From the NCBI GenBank assembly GCA_027922465.2, contig BQMF02000601.1:124001-188000 (forward strand): DNA of 64,000 bases. Reading direction: 5' to 3'. This stretch comes from Turritopsis dohrnii. Its lineage: Eukaryota; Cnidaria; Hydrozoa; Anthoathecata; Oceaniidae. A program made the translations under genes and the position numbers. Positions 45,640 to 56,774 of the stretch are shown piece by piece; position 1 is the stretch's first letter; every line of letters starts with the position of its first letter. Under the pieces are notes generated by a model. That model had not been told where the DNA came from. It saw nothing but the letters and a program-made list of their open reading frames with translations, and did not search any database.

Positions 45640-46145
45640 GTTTACGTTCCGTTGTCTGAAAAATTCAAGTCAAGCCACTGTTTCTAAGGTGGCTAGGAAG
45701 TTTTTGGTAAGTATTTCTATGTTATTCACATTATTTCCAATGTGCAACAAAATAGCTACGTAGCTATAATACTTTTCATCTTCTTTTTTAAGATTGAACA
45801 TACAAGCTTATACATAGTCGACCAGCGATCTGGATGAGCTGAGTTTCCCATCAGTGCTACTTTCGAATTGGAAGATTACGTTTCTGGCACGATATTCATT
45901 GTGCATGGTGATAAGTCAGGAGGAACTGTCACAAGCTCTAATCTTTTCAACCGCCATCACAATCCGTTTTGGTGACTCCATCTTCACAAACAAAAACCAT
46001 GTCAACTCCACGCCTATCCACAGGAATAACGCGGAATGCTCTTGTAGTTGTCAAAGTTGTTCTTGCTGATCTCAGTGAAAACGGTAAACCTGTCATGCAC
46101 AAGTACATGTACAAGTACAAACTCACAACGTTTGTGCCATTGTAA
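45640..46145 (+). pseudogene. degenerate duplicate of the RING gene's N-terminal exons
   Basis: An exon-like piece ending ATVSKVARKFL|GTAAGT is followed after a TTTTTTAAG acceptor by IEHTSLYIVDQRSG, a stop, and AEFPISATFELEDYVSG. The same order is found at 46738-47416: TTTNLSRHFQ|GTAAGC, then VDVQSLYIKEEYGN and FILDSYDDMSRFLVIGDD. So the N-terminal exons exist twice, and the first set has stops (near 45840 and 45973). Confidence 0.5.
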
Positions 46146-46737
46146 AACCCCTCACTACACGTAGCAATCCAGCGATCATTTTTCTACCATAGGACTCTCC
46201 TCCCTATACATAGCAGCAAAAAGCTATATTATGATAACTTTAGTGAGAACAGTGAAAACGCAGGGCACGAAAGAGAGAGAAAAATTACGTCAGAAATCCC
46301 TCTGAATACAATCTTATCGACTTCTGATGGGCTGTATAAACTTTGCTTCCCTATGTTGTAAAAATAAACGGATATTAGAAAGACCGCGAGGTGATGCAGT
46401 TCGTTGTTGCAATAATTTACTGATTTCATTGTAGGATTTTTCCAGCTTGAACTAAGGTCTTAATTTTTTCCAAAGATGAAACATTCAACAGCGACATTTT
46501 TTGTAATGAATAGCAAAAAGTGTGATGCGGCAGATTTTATGTTTTTAACCCCCCGTACATTATTAACGACATCACGTGACTCAACGTGTAAGCACGTGAC
46601 CGTACTAAATGTATGCAAAATATGCGTTACTTAAGCTCGAAATATTCATGTAAGGTTTTCGAATATAAATCCCCTACTTCAAAAGATAGTGAAACAATAA
46701 TTGAAAATTAAATAAGAATTCAATTTTTGATATTTTG

Positions 46738-48129
46738 AGAAATTGAAAAAAATGATTTAAGATCAAATGGTACTGTGAACTTCATTTCAAATAAAATTGG
46801 GTTCGATGAAATCCTTATAAGGGCTGAGCAGGCTACTACCACAAACCTTTCACGCCACTTTCAGGTAAGCATTTAATTTATTTATTTATTGATATGGAAT
46901 TTGTTTCTCGCTACGTTTTAACCATTTGTTATTTGTTCAAGGTTGATGTACAATCCTTGTATATTAAAGAAGAGTATGGAAACAGAACAGAATTTCCCAA
47001 CAATGGAAGATTTATACTTGATTCTTATGACGACATGTCTCGTTTTCTCGTTATTGGAGACGATGTAGAGGAAAGAAGGACTGCAATCACTAATCTTCCA
47101 AACCCTCCAGCACCTAACTTTAACAGTTTAATGAGTTCATCGAGCAGCAGCACACATACATCTAAATCTACCAGATCAATCAGTAGAGCCAAGCCATTAT
47201 GCACAGTGAAAGTTGTGCGAGCTGATGTTGATTCATTTGGGAAGCCATCTAATTCACTGCATAACAGATCCGTACATGTCAACGTATATAATGAAAATGA
47301 CGCTAATATTCATTACATCCTCGATAAAGTATCTCAAGAGCTAAATTGTTCAACCGAAGAATTAAAGTTAGTTAATGTCTCCGGATTAATATTCTATGAT
47401 GAAGACGGGACTCGAGGTGATAATTTATTCTTTGCTTATGCATTCTCATCTCATGGAAGTGAACTTCGACAGGATGCAGATAGGCAACATAAAAGGTACA
47501 GGATCTGACGGATACTGATAGCTTCGTTATAATTTTTTTTTAATTTTTTAGGCTCTAATTTTTGGAAGGTTACATCGAGGAAGGTTTTCGCTGTTAGTAC
47601 AGCAGAGCTTGAGGAGAGACGAATGGCACAATGTGACGGCACTGTAAGCAGTAAAAAGCGAAAGAAACGTCGATCGTATGCAGAGCATGATGAAGATGGT
47701 CAAGCAACATTGATGGAGAATCTTATACTTGAGGTGTCTGGCATGAGAGAGGAGTTGGCCGGAATAAAAAATTTGTGTTTTCGAAGCAAAATAAGTGTCG
47801 GATTTCTAAAGGCCTTAGAAGAGACTCTGGTATGCTCGATTTGCAGAGAATCTCCGTGTAGTTTGCCAGTTATTGCTTGCAAAAGTTGTGGAAATATAGT
47901 TGGATGTCAAACGTGTGTTAACCAGTGGTATGGTGGTGGTGAAAGTGGATTGGAGAAACTATGTCCAAAATATCGTTGCGAAAGAGGTCTTTCAAATACG
48001 TTGGTTTTAAAAGGCTTGGATGCTTTATTTGATCAAGCACGAATGCTGCTTGTTGACCAAACTAACAACCAAAATGACATAAACAACAGTAATCATTTTA
48101 ATGATACAGAACCACTTGATTTCAACTAA
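46738..48129 (+). CDS. RING-like zinc-finger protein of the transposon
   Basis: Proposed exons: ~46738-46864, 46942-47416 and 47552-48129. Junctions are CAG|GTAAGC...TTCAAG|GTTGAT (phase 0) and CGAG|GTGATA...TTTTAG|GCTCTA (one base carried), giving ...DEDGTRG|SNFWKVTSRKVF in frame. The first start codon is not certain. The N-terminal part has an acidic stretch and a long Ser run; the middle has a KKRKKRR nuclear-type basic block; the C-terminal part has CSICRESPC, CKSCGNIVGCQTCVNQW and CPKYRCERG, a cysteine pattern of a RING or RING-like finger, which often supports ubiquitin ligase activity. Its role in the element is unknown. It could be needed for transposition or for handling host proteins; this is inference. 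Confidence 0.65.
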
Positions 48130-48186
48130 AAACACTTGCGATGAAAAAAATAGACTTTTTTTAAAAGTAACTTATATATTTTGTTT

Positions 48187-49900
48187 TTAAAGGAGGGAAT
48201 GATAAAAATATGTTAGTTGCATAAAATATTTTATTGCCCGATGTAGTAAGTCTTCACTACCCCGCAACACATCTTCAAAAATTTCCTTGAAGTTGAAAAA
48301 TTGTAAAAAGACTTCTTCGCGTTTTTGCACTTTATGTAAATTTAATTCTAGCGGGTCTTTGCCGAATGCTTTTTCTTCTTTTAATCTTCCCTTGACGCAG
48401 GTGTAGTGATTTACGGCTTCATTCTTCGATAACAAATAAGGAACATTGCCAGTATTGTTGTTTTGTTTACGTAAGACGTCTGGAACTCCTTTTCCTAAAA
48501 ATTAGTGACAGGGTTATTAGGGTCTAAAGTGTAGTCGCAACTTTTGGAGAAGCGCATTAACATATTTTATGAATACAGTCTATGATATAACCAATGACAC
48601 TATCTGAACGCTATTCCTTTATAATTAAATTGATAAAACTCTCCTCTCCACAAGTTGCATCTACCCTCCAGATCTGTCACTGACAGGCTCTGTTAATGTT
48701 CTCATCCTCAAATAATCTCTGTGAGTGGTATATACCTGGAATTCTATGCATATTCCATGCCTTAACAAACAAATCTGCGCCAACCGATGAAGTGCGAATC
48801 AAAATCCATGAAACGCTAAATCTAGCAATATCATTTGCCATGTCCACCATTTCGCGAGCAACCAAGCGGTTCATAACGCTCTTAATAGGATAATTTACCC
48901 GTTGGTTAACTTCGACCCATATTCGTTCAATGATGTTGTTCTAAGAGTTAGTTGTATTTTAGAGATAACAACATTACCTGAAGAAACAGTCTTTACAGCA
49001 AACAATTTCAAAGCTGAAGTAATATAGCTTCGCAATCCTAAGTTAAATGTACTTACTTGAATAGATGGAGTCCGCCTCACAGGCACACGATGGATATTTG
49101 TTCTCGAGTCTCGTAGCATTTCCTGCACGTAGCATGATAAAACAAACTCATTTCCACCGTCAATACGTAACTGGTCCCAAATACCGTACTGACTGACAGT
49201 CGTTCTAAAATATTAAACACATCTATAGATAACTACTGCTGCTACTGTGACATATTTTGTCTTACCGATAGATTTCGTCATAAATCTTTCCATTGTTCTT
49301 TATGGGCATTGTGGTAAATGCTGTAATAAATCCAGAAAACCCATCTCTTGCACAGACATGAGTGACTCCGTACATTACAAGCTTTTCATTTTGGTCGATA
49401 TGGAGTTTGTGACCAAAGTAGTCAGCATTGTAAACTCGTGGGTTTAGAGCCCGTTTCATAGACATCCGTCTTTCATTAAGTGAGACACTACCAACATTTC
49501 TCAAGGCCTTTCCAACTTTATACTCTGACGCATTCAACCCCTTTGCTTTCAAATGACCCGTCAACATCTTTCTTCCGTACATTTTTCCCGCCTAAACAAA
49601 ACGATAAAGACAAAACGATAAAGAGCTCAATAAATCCGTGGTAAACAGAAAGAGTTTTTATAACTGTGATATTTCACTTACCTCTGTCGTAGCCTTATCT
49701 ACTTCAAGCTTTATTTCTTCTATGTTTTGAGTGTTGTAGCTTACAATGTCATTTTCTTTACAAAATCTTTTCAGACTTCTCAAAGAGAAGCCTTTATCAC
49801 CATACTTTGACCTTAGGACTGTACTAACTTCATCAAGAGTATGAGATGTAAGCAAGTCTTTCACTTCTTGGACTGTTACTTTCTTAGCGATACTAGCCAT
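48187..49900 (-). CDS. integrase-fold DDE transposase, five exons, intact
   Basis: Exons in transcript order: 49900-49682, 49591-49266, 49204-49057, 48940-48736, 48494-48187. All introns are GT-AG, and phases (0, 2, 0, 1) fit, giving 401 codons without a stop. Residues ~1-73 form a helical, possibly DNA-binding start (SLRSLKRFCKEND). Exon 2 carries YFGHKLHIDQNEK, where D of HID is the likely first catalytic residue; exon 3 has LRIDGGNEF (second D); exon 4 begins NNIIERIWVEVNQRVNYPIK (Glu), a D-38-E spacing as in retroviral-type integrase domains. The C-terminal exon is charged. Its ends lie inside the 45379-50230 inverted repeats, and it converges on the RING gene. Intact catalytic residues and splice sites suggest recent activity. 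Confidence 0.85.
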
Positions 49901-50230
49901 GTTGATAATACGAAAGAATCAACATTCACTTGACTTGTAAACTAATAATCTTACTTTTTGATGACTTGTTGTTGTGTCGTCATAGGATGAACCACGTGAT
50001 GTCACGTGATAAGAACAATGTTGTCCATTGAAATTTAACTAATAATTTGTTTTCCGTGTTTCATTCTGTACTCAAAAAATCGAATTTGCTAAAAATTTCC
50101 ATTTTCCATTTTCCATTTGTCGCTACGATGGTGAAAAATGAATTTGGCACTTTCGTACACGGACAGAACTTCATTTCTAATTTTTAATTTTATAACAAAT
50201 TAATTTATTTCAAATTAACGTTTCTATACA

Positions 50231-51454
50231 CGTATGGTTGTGATTCTTTCTCTTTTTATATTTCTATGTTTTGAGCAACCAAGATTGACGACGTACATAC
50301 ATGAGACCTAGGCTCGAGGTTGAGTTCTAGGAACAGTCAAAATTCTTTTAATAATTGCGAAGTTTGAAAACCTACTATGAATTTAAAAATCATTTTTTTT
50401 AAAAACTTTATTTCAGGTAAACGATCCTGACCCTGTTTTGTGGATGGTAAGTACGTCATATAAGAAGTCACGTACTTCATGTATTGCGAGACCACTCCCA
50501 TTATCTCTTCGCCATAAAATTTACGTATGTTAAGGCCACTCATCGCGCGCATCGCGCTACATTTTTTGTTATTTAATCTTACTGGTCCGTGCTGACGTAA
50601 TAATCGCACGACTTGAAAAAAAAGTAGAACGAAACTCAACTCTGCAGGCGATCTCTCGCATTCAAGAGATTACGTCATGTTTTGGAAAAAGTAGCGCGAT
50701 GAGTGGAGACGGCCCTTTAACCATATATACTGCCAAACCTACTGAAAAGTCTTACAACCCAAGTCGGCAAAAATTTCAAAAATCACTGCGAGGAAGAGCA
50801 TTTTCATTGAAATAATGTACATACTTCTAACGAAATGTATTCCTCCGCAGTGATTTTTCAACTAATGTGCCTGATGGGAAAGGTGTTTAAAAAACAATGT
50901 ACAGCAAAATCTTGACAGTTATCAACTAAAGGCATCGACCAAGTTTGATAATGTCATCATGCATATTCCGACGGTATTAATCTGAATATTTTATCTTAGT
51001 GTGTATACGGTATTATGGCTTGCTCGTGTGTTGCAGCAGCAGTTAAGCCCATGTTACACGGTAATCATTTCCTCGTTGGAACTTATAGACTTCAATCTGA
51101 AGTAAGTTCAGTGAAAAAAACAACAAAACAAATGAAACATTTATAATGTGATGATGTAACATGCACTCCAATACACATCAGGTTATTAGAGTGATCTGTT
51201 GACTCGTTTATTAGGTAAAATATTTGAACAGGTTATCATTTTCCCCCGTCATTTTGTCAGCAAAAGGACAGTTAGTACCAAGCTTGACAGGGTTTCCCTT
51301 GTCGATAACAAAGATTGAAGAAAAAAGATGGATTTTATAAAATTTCTAATTAAATTATCTCTGTTCGGATTTGTTTCTTTAAACGTCTCTTAGCTAGTTG
51401 AATGAAGCAGTTTGCTTGATTGATTGATTGATACTGTATTCTCCTTGTATCCAG
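50231..51454. other. intergenic or intronic spacer, one MITE and a possible exon
   Basis: Includes the MITE copy 50758-50878. An ATG at 51015 opens ~29 codons to a good donor GTAAGT at 51102 (or to GTAATC at 51061). With the latter donor it would join the 51455 exon in phase. I cannot choose between these options. Confidence 0.4.
50758..50878. mobile_element. ~121-bp MITE copy, diverged
   Basis: Related to 44441-44556 and 51621-51740: AAAAATCACTGCGAGG on the left and the inverted CCTCCGCAGTGATTTTTC on the right. Confidence 0.7.
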
Positions 51455-53425
51455 AAAATCGAATCTTTTCTGTTGTGCTGGTCTTGCAGTTATGTTGTTA
51501 CTTAGCCTTTCTGGTTTATACGACTTGGTCCTACAGTGCTGTTCTGAAAGATGACCTTAATTTTTTGAATAGCGAGGAAGGAAGGTATGATGATCACATT
51601 TTTATTTATCTTTTATCTCCCCAGTGGGCAATTTTGTTGAGAAATCACTGCGAAGGAGTGCCTTTCTAAAGAAGTATGCACACTATTTCAATAAAAATGC
51701 TCTTCATCGCAGTGCCTTTTTTTACGATTCTGCCCACTGGGAAACTTTTGTCCTGCCTTTAGAGAGATTGCAGGTCTGATAGTAGTTGTGATATGGCTAT
51801 CCATAATGGTATCAGTTGCTATGAAAAGGTACGACTTTGCAATGTTATTACAAATTTGGAAGCATTTTCATTTTTCTTCAATCTAGCTACTTCGAGGTTC
51901 GTAATTAGACTAGAATGTTAAAAATCGACATTGGCTGTACGTTGAAATTAATGAAGTTTACACGGAGTTAATGAAATTTACACGGAATTAATAAAGTTTA
52001 CACGGAATTTTCTACAAGATTAGTGAAGTTTGGGCCTGGTGAAATTTCGGTCGAGACTCAATATTCTTCATTATGAAAAACTCATCTTCAAAAATACTCT
52101 TCTATGTTAGTAATATGGTATTGATACTGAATTTTAGCCTACAAATGAAAATAAAAACTAAGTTCTTGCCACTTGTTTGTGTAATCAAGGTATGAAACAC
52201 GCGAGGTTTATACTAGCGTGCTCAGGGTTAGCTATTCTCAAAATATAACATCCAAACTTTGAAGTATCTTGTATTCTATTACGCAAGATAGCGTTATGGT
52301 CGGTTGAATTTCGAAATCATCTGATTGACAATTTCCATTGGTAGCTAACGAAAAGGTTTGTCTATTAAACGGAACACTCTGATAGTCTTTTAGCGAAATC
52401 TAAACAATATACATTTCTTTTGTACATGAAGAGAGGTTCATGAAGTTGTTCGTTATTGAATTTATTCATTTATTTCAATTTTTCTTCTCGCAGCATAAAT
52501 TACATTATCAAAAATGACAAAGTAATTTACAAAGTTTTATTCAATTTTCCAGATGTTGTAGCACCTTTCAATTGGCACAGCAACAAAAGGCATTCGTTAG
52601 CGCGGATTTACCCTAGGTAAAATTTCTATTTTCTGTGATTGTCATAAAAATATTTTGTTAGATTCAGAGTCGGAATTCCAAATATCCCAAGAATTTCTCA
52701 TTGAGACAGTCAAATTTTCGGGAAAAAAGATTGTACCTCTCAAAAATGCTGACGTTTGGAAAAAACGTTCCATTTCGTATCAAACCTTTTTCAGCTTTTA
52801 TGTACACAGAAAAATTAATGTGTTCATAAGTTCATCGAATTCTTAATATCTTCCCTAATGAGGCCAAAACAAGTCAGTTAACGAAGAATAAGTCAGTTAA
52901 CTAAGAAGTTTTAGATTGACAGACGGATTGACGGATTCTTTGTCTATCTCCAAGACCCAAGAAGGCTTGGGGTAGAGGTTGCTTTGTTTGTTTTGTTTAT
53001 TGTTGTTCTTGTTCTTGTTGTTTTTGTTGTATAAAGACAGACTTCAGAGAACTCACGAAATACTTAGGATTCTAATGGGCTCTCACAATAGTTGGACATT
53101 GTTTGCTCATTTTTCATCCTTCAATATCTTTTCAACAATATTTATGCAAATATTACATGAATGTCCATCAGAAGAAAGTACATCCAATCTACTTTAAATT
53201 CAGAAAAAACTAATTTATTGATAACAGGCTATAAAACGTTAATTCTACTATTGTTTTCATAGTGATTCAAATGGTTTTGTGACTTTCCGAAGCATATACA
53301 AGCTGCTAGTAATCGTCGTGCTTGCGTGGAGCATCATGATTTATTATTTTGGTTTCGTGGATCTTTCAATCCATCCTCTTCATTGCAAACAAATTATCAA
53401 CCACATCTTGGACAAAATGAAATGA
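51455..53425 (+). CDS. multi-pass membrane protein, last three exons
   Basis: Exons 51455-51584, 51763-51828 and 53263-53425 join in frame with GT-AG introns: acceptor TTGTATCCAG, donor GGAAG|GTATGA; acceptor TGCCTTTAG, donor AAAAG|GTACGA; acceptor TTTTCATAG, stop TGA 53423-53425. They encode three hydrophobic spans: IFSVVLVLQLCCYLAFLVY, IAGLIVVVIWLSIMVSV and YKLLVIVVLAWSIMIYYFG, with an acidic loop after the first and a short tail. With the 44271 exon it would have four spans. I do not recognise the family. The first exon(s) and full start are unsettled. A MITE (51621-51740) lies in the first of these introns. Confidence 0.6.
51621..51740. mobile_element. 120-bp MITE copy (CCAGTGGG ends)
   Basis: Ends CCAGTGGGCAATTTTGTTGA and, inverted, CCAGTGGGCAGAATCG. 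It is located in an intron of the membrane protein gene. CC before and GG after extend the inverted ends. Confidence 0.85.
51949..52009 (+). repeat. 20-bp repeat x3
   Basis: Three units of AATGAAGTTTACACGGAGTT with one or two changes, in the last intron of the membrane protein gene. Confidence 0.85.
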
Positions 53426-54371
53426 CGTCACCTGCCTAGGTATCGGAAATATCGCGCCTCTTCAACATTTGACCTTGTATACTCATTGAAGTTTTTAGCT
53501 ACAGATACGGCCATATTGCATCTTAACTAACAGCCCAATAGTTGATATTCACGTATTTATACTTTGACGAACTATAATCATCTGATTTCTTGAATTAGAG
53601 TGGTCGACTTCAGCTTTTATGGTCTTCAACAGTTATATACGTTCGACTTTGGACCCTGAGATTAGACAAGGCAAATGGTTGGCCGTTAAATAAGTTATAA
53701 TTTTTAGTAAAAAAAACAACACGATTTCTTTGAAAAACGAAGCTATGATACAATATTTTTGAATACGATTTTAAATTTTTAATAAATATCATCGTGTAAC
53801 TTTTTTTTCGATGTGGGTTTTTGACAATATTGTGCATAGGAAAAATCTAGGATGTAAATTTGAAAATTTATGAAAGAAATTACGAATTCAAATCGATAGT
53901 ATTTCCATGTTTCCAATGTGTTTTGTTTTGTTTCAACTTTTTTAATCGAGAGGAAGAAAATTTTCTTTCATTCAAAAAAAACAACACAATATTAATTACT
54001 TTCAGTAACACTCCCTCTTCTCCACGGAGCTCTTACCCTCGTTTAAACCATCATTATAGATTTAAACAACGCTATGATTTAAATGTTATTTTAGATGTGG
54101 TGTGATGAAGTGTTAAAAGCTAATTTTTCATCAAAAATACAGCCTGTGTTTGGAAAGTTGTTAAACCACCATATCGTTCTAGCATCAACGGTGGAGTGCT
54201 TCTTATCACATTAGTTTTCAAACATTAAATTTGAGAATGGTTGTTTTGATGATAGAAAAAATACTTTCGTTAGAGAAACTTATTATTATCATATATCTTT
54301 CAGTGAAATGATAAACTTTAGTAGAAAAATACTAAAAAGATGACGAAGAAAGGGCCATTTTTGTGAAGAAA
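53426..54371. other. spacer between membrane protein and fucosyltransferase genes
   Basis: No domain-bearing frame. It may hold the fucosyltransferase promoter; no reliable core motif was found. Confidence 0.5.
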
Positions 54372-55871
54372 ATGCCGATATATACGAAGCAAGCAGCCGT
54401 AGCTTTACTTGGTCTTCTTCTCTGTCTTTCATATGTTATGATTTACTTGCCACCATTCAAAAAGAGTTTGTCAAGCAAAGAGGCCATTACACAGCAATAT
54501 TCCAGAGAAGAATGTTTACATCGCGTACAACAGAAAATATGGCGGCAGATCGACCACTTACAAGAAGACGGGGATTGTGAACGAAAAAAAATTCTACATT
54601 GTGGACCAAACAGAAATTTTGCAGGTTTTGGCTCTATGGTGCATAGATATGGTGTATGTATACAAGTAGCATATGGGTTAGGTCGAATGTTCTTTATAAA
54701 ACAACCGGAATACGAACGTTTTGGTGGATTGAGCCGATGGCTGTTGCCAGAGTCAAAACGGTGTGGACACGTTAAAGAGAGACTAAACAAAATAAAAAAC
54801 AGATGCGACGCTCACCAGATTGACTGCTATTTGGAAAATGGCTACGACATCAACAACACATATCACGTCATTGATTACTCACCGAGTAACATTTTTCCGG
54901 CACCGAGATATATTCCGGGAACTATACCCAAGCAAATTGAAGATGAACTGCTTGCATTGAATGTTGACGATCCCAAAATGTGGTTCGCTTCTCAATTTCT
55001 CGGCTACTTGCTGATGAGGCCTAACCAAAAATTTAAAAGTCGTTACGAAAATATAGCGAAAAAGATTCATCGGGACTTTCCGATGGTATCGATGCATATT
55101 CGTCATGGCGACAAACTAATACGGGAAGCAAAGTACATCGAAGAGAAGTTTTTCGTACAAAAAGCTACCCAATACTTCAACAAAAATTATGCAGATTTAA
55201 AAAAGAAAAGAATTTATATAGCTAGCGACGATCAAGAAATCGAAGATAAAATCCAAAAACTGCTTCCGGAATCTTACGAACTTCTGACATTACCGACAGG
55301 TTTTCGTCTTAAAGGCGCCAAGACGTATCTTAACCATACCATTTTCCCACCACAAGTAATCAGCTCTATTTTGATGGATATTTATTTCTTAGTTTTCTCA
55401 AATTACACAGTCTGTACATACACATCCAACATTGGAAGGCTGGTTAACTTATTAAAGCGCACCGTGTATCCTTACGATTTGAAAGATAGCATGGTTGCTG
55501 TTGACAACGAGAAATATTTTGCATACAAATGGTGGGGTTATTGGTATGAGAAACGAATGAGTAAATTCTATGTGCCTATAGCGTCTAATAACAAGAAGCT
55601 GACTTCCAAAGGTGAACCACTACTTCAATATAAACCTGGACAACTTTTCAAGACAACAGGTTTAAAAAAACTAAAGAAAAAACTAAAACTGAAAACGAGG
55701 CTGAAAAACAAGAAGAAAGACAAGTTGCTTCGATTGCATAAACTGAAAAAGTCACCAGCTGATATTATATTAGTAGTACGTTACCATGACGATAGTGATG
55801 AGACCGGTTATATTTACCGTAAGGATATGGTCGATTGGCCAGGAAATCCGAGTTATTATTTTTATTCCTGA
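54372..55871 (+). CDS. FUT8-like alpha-fucosyltransferase (GT23), intact single exon
   Basis: 499 codons from ATG 54372; the frame is open for three codons upstream but without ATG. A short basic start and a hydrophobic span (AVALLGLLLCLSYVMIYL, residues ~8-25) make a type II Golgi membrane protein. The catalytic region has LHCGPNRNFAGFGSMVH near residue 75, VSMHIRHGDKLIREAKYIEE near 240 (the donor-binding H-x-R-x-x-D-K of FUT8), IYIASDDQEI near 280, and ILMDIYFLVFSNYTVCTYTS near 335, all FUT8/NodZ motifs. A lysine-rich stretch (KLKKKLKLKTRLKNKKK) and an SH3-like end (DIILVVRYHDD, GYIYRKD) follow. FUT8 adds alpha-1,6 fucose to the N-glycan core. Length is a little under the usual ~575. The lack of introns is unusual and may mean a retrocopy or lineage-specific gene. 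Confidence 0.88.
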   Translation: MPIYTKQAAVALLGLLLCLSYVMIYLPPFKKSLSSKEAITQQYSREECLHRVQQKIWRQIDHLQEDGDCERKKILHCGPNRNFAGFGSMVHRYGVCIQVAYGLGRMFFIKQPEYERFGGLSRWLLPESKRCGHVKERLNKIKNRCDAHQIDCYLENGYDINNTYHVIDYSPSNIFPAPRYIPGTIPKQIEDELLALNVDDPKMWFASQFLGYLLMRPNQKFKSRYENIAKKIHRDFPMVSMHIRHGDKLIREAKYIEEKFFVQKATQYFNKNYADLKKKRIYIASDDQEIEDKIQKLLPESYELLTLPTGFRLKGAKTYLNHTIFPPQVISSILMDIYFLVFSNYTVCTYTSNIGRLVNLLKRTVYPYDLKDSMVAVDNEKYFAYKWWGYWYEKRMSKFYVPIASNNKKLTSKGEPLLQYKPGQLFKTTGLKKLKKKLKLKTRLKNKKKDKLLRLHKLKKSPADIILVVRYHDDSDETGYIYRKDMVDWPGNPSYYFYS

Positions 55872-56774
55872 CAACCGTCTTCTATGTCTTGCTACATGAC
55901 TTCGCCTCTTAAAACCACTTTTTCTTAGAACCATGTATTACTTTAGGAGCAAAAACTTTTTTTAAAAGCGTTTTTAGGTTTTTTCGCGAAAATTTGTTCC
56001 TCAAAATTTATTCTATTGAAGAAACGCGAAAGTTTTACCCCGCGAAATAATTAAAATTAGTTGAAGCATATTAGAGTACAATTATTTACGTATTTTCTTA
56101 ATCATTCATCAATTTCAATAACTTTTGGTGTCTTCTTTTTCTTTCCAGAGTTGAACATTTCCTTGATGTCACGATTTTCTCTCCCTTCTGTTGTTTTTAT
56201 GTTTCTCTTTTTACTATCGGTGTCATCACACATTTAAATAAACTACCAACTGCCCTATCTTCCACAAGCTTAGTGTAAAGATCTTTTACTAAATCTAAAT
56301 AACGGGTTGACAGCTTTGACTGGACGATGGACGATCATGATGTAAAGGTGACTTCATACCTCAGTGTCTAAAACCTCCTTGTACCAGAGGTGAACGCCTA
56401 TAATGGTCCGAAGTTAGTTTGCATAGTAATACCGCTATCTAAAAGGTATTTTTTTACGCTTGAAATTTCCATTGGTAAATGCCCTATAATATCTTCATTT
56501 TTTTGTTACTGTTTTAATAGCAAAACGATCAAAGGGCCTATCAGGCTCATGGAAGCAATCAAGCTTTTTGTTTTCTTTCGGACGGTTTGTTTGTTTGCTT
56601 GTTTGTTTGTTATGAGAACATATTTACAGGATAAAAACTTCAGTTACAAACTGCTATCAATGTCTGTCCTGCATAAAATTAAATAAAGTAAAATAAAATA
56701 TAAAGTATACAAAGTTCGACAGTTTTAGAATAAGAAGTCCTAGCGGAAATTGTAAAATGTTGTTTTAAACTAAA
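55872..56774. other. no recognisable feature
   Basis: Downstream region of the fucosyltransferase gene, AT-rich; several AATAAA-like signals are possible but none is distinctive. A TTTGCTTGTTTGTTTG run near 56588-56612. Confidence 0.5.

Larger units (their letters stand above)
45379..50230. mobile_element. 4.85-kb two-gene transposon with integrase-like transposase
   Basis: Ends TGTATAGAAACGTTAATT in opposite orientation, with further similarity for ~40 bases. Six-base flanks CGTCCG and CGTATG agree at four positions and may be an aged target duplication. Inside are two convergent spliced genes: a RING-like protein on + ending at 48129, and an integrase-fold transposase on - ending at 48187. 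The 57-base gap between their stops and the shared ends suggest one unit. The superfamily could be IS3EU-like or another integrase-type class; I cannot tell without a search. Confidence 0.8.

Noticed and set aside
54443..55106. Minus-strand frames over the fucosyltransferase gene
   Set aside because: Shadows of the intact plus-strand gene.
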